A stretch of DNA of 64,000 nucleotides from contig JAKBTL010000096.1 of the NCBI GenBank assembly GCA_021844425.1, positions 1 through 64,000 of the forward strand, given 5' to 3'. This document shows positions 59,400-64,000 of the stretch, in pieces. This stretch comes from Actinomycetes bacterium. GTDB taxonomy: Bacteria; Actinomycetota; Acidimicrobiia; Acidimicrobiales; RAAP-2. The translations under genes were made by a program, and so were the position numbers. The notes below the pieces were generated by a model. The model was given only the letters and a program-made list of their open reading frames with translations. It was not told the origin of the DNA and did no database searches. How positions within the stretch are numbered: the first letter of the stretch is position 1; each line of letters begins with the position of its first letter.

Positions 59400-60992
59400 T
59401 CAGCCTCCCGGGCTGTAGACGCCCCATTCGGCGCGCAGGGCGTCGGAGACCTCGCCGAGCGTGGCCATCCGGCGCAGCGCCTCTTTCATGGAGACGAGCA
59501 GGTTCTCGGAACCGCGTGCCGCGGCGCGGACGTCTGCGAGGGCGGCCTCGACCGCACCGGCGTCGCGCTGGGCTCGGACGCGCTCGAGGCGCGCCACCTG
59601 GGTGCGCTGGAGCTCGGGGTCCACCGGGAACACCTCGGCGGGCTCGATCTCCTCGTCGACGAACCGGTTCACGCCGACGACGACCTTCTCGCCGTCGTCG
59701 ACCGCCTTGGCGTACGCGTACGCCGCCGCCTCGATCTCGTCCTGGGGGAACCGCGCCTCGATCGCCGCGACCGCCCCTCCCATCTCGTCGATGCGCCGCA
59801 GGTACTCGACCGCGCGCCGCTCCACTTCGTCGGTAAGGGCCTCGAGGTAGTACGAGCCGGCGAGGGGATCCACCGTGTCGGCGACTCCCGACTCGTAGCC
59901 GACGACCTGCTGGGTGCGCAAGGCGAGCTTCGCCGCCCGCTCGGTCGGAAGGCCGAGCGCCTCGTCGAACCCGTTGGTGTGGAGGCTCTGGGTACCCCCG
60001 AGGGCCGCGGCGAGCGCCTGGACGGTCACGCGCACGATGTTGTTCTCCGGCTGCTGAGCCGTCAGCGTCGATCCGCCGGTCTGGGCATGGAACCGCAGCA
60101 TCTTCGAGCGCTCCTCTTTCGCGCCGAAGCGATCCGTCATGATCCTCGCCCACATCCGGCGCGCTGCGCGAAATTTCGCGACCTCTTCGAAGAGGTTGTT
60201 GTGCGAGTTGAAGAAGAACGACAGCCTCGGCGCGATCTCGTCGACGTCGAGCCCCGCCTCGAGCGCGGCCTCGACGTACGCGATCCCGTCGGCGAGGGTG
60301 AAGGCGACTTCTTGCACGGCCGTCGAGCCCGCCTCTCGGATGTGGTAGCCGGAGATCGAGATGGTGTTCCAGCTGGGCAGGTGGTCCCGGCAGTACGCGA
60401 AGGTGTCGACGATCAGCCGCATCGAGGGGCGAGGCGGGTAAATGTAGGTCCCGCGGGCGACGTACTCCTTCAAGATGTCGTTCTGGATCGTGCCGCCGAG
60501 CTGGTCTCCGCGGATCCCCTGCTCCTCCGCCACCAGCTCGTAGAGGAGCAGCAGGATGGCCGCCGTCGCGTTGATGGTCATCGACGTGGTCACCTGGTCG
60601 AGCGGCAGCCCTGCGAGGAGCAGCCGCATGTCCGCCAGCGAGTCGACGGCGACGCCGACCTTGCCGACCTCGCCGTCCGCTCGAGGGTGGTCCGAGTCGT
60701 AGCCCATCTGGGTCGGCAGGTCGAAGGCGCACGAGAGCCCCGTCTGTCCGTGCTGGAGCAGGAACTTGAACCGCTCGTTGGTCGACTCGGCGGTGCCGAA
60801 CCCTGCGTACTGGCGCATCGTCCACAGCCGGCGCCGGTACATCTGCGAGTGCACCCCACGCGTGAACGGGTAGCGTCCAGGCTCTCCGAGCTTCTGCGCC
60901 GGATCCCAGCCGCTGAGCGCGGCGGGTCCGTAGACGGGGAGGATCTCGATCCCCGAGTCGGTTCGCCGGGTCGTGTCGTCTCGGGCGCTCAC
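59400..60992 (-). CDS. methylmalonyl-CoA mutase large (substrate) subunit
   Basis: A 530-residue TIM-barrel subunit of an adenosylcobalamin-dependent acyl-CoA mutase, without the C-terminal B12-binding domain, so it needs a separate small subunit. [17 protein letters not shown] keeps the Tyr that in methylmalonyl-CoA mutase contacts the substrate (Phe or Ile in other mutases), and [17 protein letters not shown] keeps the carboxylate-binding Arg. Methylmalonyl-CoA is therefore predicted over isobutyryl-CoA. GTG at 60992 is preferred; TTG at 60998 would add two residues. The small subunit is not in the window. Confidence 0.9.
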   Translation of the reverse strand: MSARDDTTRRTDSGIEILPVYGPAALSGWDPAQKLGEPGRYPFTRGVHSQMYRRRLWTMRQYAGFGTAESTNERFKFLLQHGQTGLSCAFDLPTQMGYDSDHPRADGEVGKVGVAVDSLADMRLLLAGLPLDQVTTSMTINATAAILLLLYELVAEEQGIRGDQLGGTIQNDILKEYVARGTYIYPPRPSMRLIVDTFAYCRDHLPSWNTISISGYHIREAGSTAVQEVAFTLADGIAYVEAALEAGLDVDEIAPRLSFFFNSHNNLFEEVAKFRAARRMWARIMTDRFGAKEERSKMLRFHAQTGGSTLTAQQPENNIVRVTVQALAAALGGTQSLHTNGFDEALGLPTERAAKLALRTQQVVGYESGVADTVDPLAGSYYLEALTDEVERRAVEYLRRIDEMGGAVAAIEARFPQDEIEAAAYAYAKAVDDGEKVVVGVNRFVDEEIEPAEVFPVDPELQRTQVARLERVRAQRDAGAVEAALADVRAAARGSENLLVSMKEALRRMATLGEVSDALRAEWGVYSPGG

Positions 60993-61083
60993 AGACAAAG
61001 GCTACGGCGAGGAGCGCCGCCGTGGCCACGTGGAAGCTCGGGCCGCGAGCCTCGCGGGCGGAGCGCCCGCTACCCTCCCTCTG

Positions 61084-62064
<981 letters not shown>

Positions 62065-63214
62065 ACGGGCAACGCGGCGCGCTCCTTGCGCCGGTTGGGC
62101 CCGGTCAAGACCGTCCGCAGCGGGCTCCGCAGCACCAGCGCGACGAGCACGCCGGTGGCGAGCAGCGTCCCCACGAACAGGATGGCACTCGCAACGCCCC
62201 AGGTGCCGGGCTGCGTGAGCCCCGCGTGCGACAGACCCGTGAAGATGAGCTGGAGCACGAGCACGTGCGCCAGGTAGAACCCTCCCGACGCGTCGGCGCC
62301 CCACGTGACAAGACGGTCGGCAGACGTCGGCGCCCGGGCTGCCGCCCTGTCGGCCCAGCGCCAGCCGAGCGCCCAGAGCCCTGCGCACGCGGCCAGGAAC
62401 CAGACTGCAGCGACCGGCTGGAACAGATCCGACGCGTGGCCCGGGGTGTTGCCGATCTCGAGCCCCCACGCGTAGTACCCCTCGGTGGCGAGGCCCACCG
62501 CGAGCACTCCCCACAGGATCCGTGCAGAGTGCCGCTCCACCAGCTGCTGGAGCTCGCCGAGGTGGTCTGCAGCGAGCACCCCGCTCACGAGATAGAGCTG
62601 ATAGCTCGTCGCGTAGCGGGGTGTGATGATCCGCAGATCGACGGTACGTAGGGCGTGGAGGGTGCCGGTGTGCCAGAAGAAGTAGTGGGAGATGGTCATC
62701 ATCGCGAGCTGTAGCGCCACGCTCACGCCGAACACGACGCCATGGTGCCCCCTGGTGCGGCGAACGAGCCAGACGAGCCCAGGGAGCACGACGTAGAACT
62801 GGAAGAGAACCACGAGGAAGTAGAGCTGGAAGTAACCGTTCAACAGGTCGTGGATGATCGTGGAGCCGGCTGTGACCGGGCGAGCGGAAGACTCGAGGGT
62901 GTAGACGAAGTAGATCCCGGTCCAGGCGAGATACGGCACCAGCACGGCACCGAGACGGTGGACCCACAGCCTGACGACCGGGCGTCGTGTCGCGAGCTGG
63001 CTGTAGCCCGCGACGAGCGCCGAGAGGAAGAAGAACACCTCGCGCGTGGCGTGAAGGACCATGACGAGGCTCCATCCGACGGCGCTCCCGCCCGGGACGG
63101 GCCAGAGGACTGCGTGCTGGGCGATGACACAGACGAACGCGATGACGCGGTACAGGTCGAACTGCCTGAGGTAGGCGCGCGTCGGCTTCCCCTCCCCCAT
63201 GGGGCCGCCTCGGC

Positions 63215-64000
63215 TCACCCGCTGCGAGCCGCCGCGGATGCCGCGTCGGACCAGGAGCGGGGGGCCTCAGGGTCAGCGCCCACGCCGACCGGCCGCACCG
63301 GCTCGTGCGGGCCACCGTCTGCGGCCCGGCGCAGTCCCTCGGGGAGCCACGTCGACCACCGCTCGCGCTTTCGCCCGGTGAGGGCGACGGCGAGCGGGGT
63401 CCGCGCGAGCACGCTCGACATGAGCACGCAGGCGAGGAAGACGACGGCGACGCCGGTCGCGGTCACCAACGGCCACGGCAGGACGCGGTCGAGCGAGCGC
63501 CAGCCGAGGTCCGCGAGCGCGTACACGAAGAGCATCTGGGCGAGGTAGACGCTGTACGAATTGTCCGATCCCGACATCGCCATGGACCGGATCCGACGCG
63601 ACCGCCCGGGGGCGACGAGCCACACGCCGAAAAGATAGACGCAGGCGATCGCGCCGATGTTGAACGGGATGACGATCGGCTGGAGCGGATCCGACGCCGC
63701 TCCCATCCACGACACGGCGTGCCGGGCGGCGACGACGTACCACCCTTCCGCGACTGCCGCCGCGACCACCGTCGCGGCGAAGATCCTCCAGCCGTTGCGC
63801 AGGAGCCAGTCGTGCACGGCGTCGAGGTGCAGCGCCACCACCATCCCGGCGACGAGGTAGAACAGGTACGAGGTGATCTCCCTCGTCGCGTAGTAGCCGC
63901 GCATGTAGGCAGGCAGCACGTTCCAATGCATGAGGGTCGTCATGGCCACCTGCACGCCGAAGGCGACCCCGACGACCGCCCACGGACGGTGCGAGAAGCG
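63215..64000 (-). CDS. second acyltransferase-3 family protein, 5' end beyond window
   Basis: The C-terminal 261 residues of a second membrane acyltransferase; the frame is open to the right edge. About six helices are visible (for example EITSYLFYLVAGMVVALHLD, IACVYLFGVWLV and SVYLAQMLFVYALADLG), arranged as in the downstream gene's second half, followed by a hydrophilic tail of about 50 residues. The motif-bearing N-terminus is outside the window. Tandem with the downstream acyltransferase through a 4-base overlap. Confidence 0.8.
   Translation of the reverse strand, partial: RFSHRPWAVVGVAFGVQVAMTTLMHWNVLPAYMRGYYATREITSYLFYLVAGMVVALHLDAVHDWLLRNGWRIFAATVVAAAVAEGWYVVAARHAVSWMGAASDPLQPIVIPFNIGAIACVYLFGVWLVAPGRSRRIRSMAMSGSDNSYSVYLAQMLFVYALADLGWRSLDRVLPWPLVTATGVAVVFLACVLMSSVLARTPLAVALTGRKRERWSTWLPEGLRRAADGGPHEPVRPVGVGADPEAPRSWSDAASAAARSG

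Overview
This is a high-GC window with dense, short-spaced genes, frequent GTG starts and many 4-base stop/start overlaps. Gene content points to an actinobacterium (Actinomycetota): a GlgE maltosyltransferase pathway, an F420-type luciferase-like oxidoreductase, a decaprenylphosphoryl-arabinose (DPA) cassette, a mycobacterial-style biotin-carboxylase/BCCP subunit, and the gene orders sigA-dnaG-ppdK-glyS-hemW-recO and secA-prfB-ftsE-ftsX. A non-mycolate lineage such as Acidimicrobiia is plausible, but the sequence alone does not settle the class.

Layout. 0.4-6.3 kb (+): a polytopic membrane protein with its small partner, then DPPR synthase-dprE1-dprE2, an LLM oxidoreductase, and an unusual protein built of several CsrA-like modules. 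6.4-17.3 kb (-): glgE, a treS-maltokinase fusion, malQ and glgB, each overlapping the next by 4 bases, preceded by an AidB-like acyl-CoA dehydrogenase. 17.4-25.3 kb: a small acidic protein, ComB-like phosphatase, 2-oxoacid dehydrogenase E1 alpha/beta with a free-standing lipoyl domain, a SRPBCC-like protein, an acyl-CoA synthetase and a DedA protein. 25.3-28.2 kb is a gene-poor scar: an orphan histidine-kinase dimerisation domain, a decayed beta-propeller gene and a frameshifted tyrosine integrase next to a CAU-anticodon tRNA. 28.3-34.8 kb: universal stress protein with APC permease, a damaged PAP2 phosphatase, a shortened large glutamate dehydrogenase and tRNA-Asn.

34.8-45.2 kb (-) is a conserved housekeeping block (sigA, dnaG, ppdK, glyS, hemW, recO) that ends in a degenerate UppS-like gene. 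45.3-52.5 kb: msrB, ssb, ftsX, ftsE, prfB, secA. 52.8-56.4 kb: rhamnosyltransferase-like GT2, rmlD, rmlB, birA. 56.4-61 kb: biotin-dependent carboxylase alpha subunit, M20 amidohydrolase and methylmalonyl-CoA mutase large subunit (a propionyl/methylmalonyl-CoA theme). 61-64 kb: a secreted SGNH hydrolase and two acyltransferase-3 membrane proteins, the last one cut by the window edge.

Two themes stand out. DPA synthesis at the left and dTDP-rhamnose/rhamnosyl transfer at the right together suggest an arabinan- and rhamnose-containing envelope polymer. Short GC-rich tandem repeats (9-33 bp units) sit again and again at gene ends and boundaries, where they have lengthened or altered reading frames.
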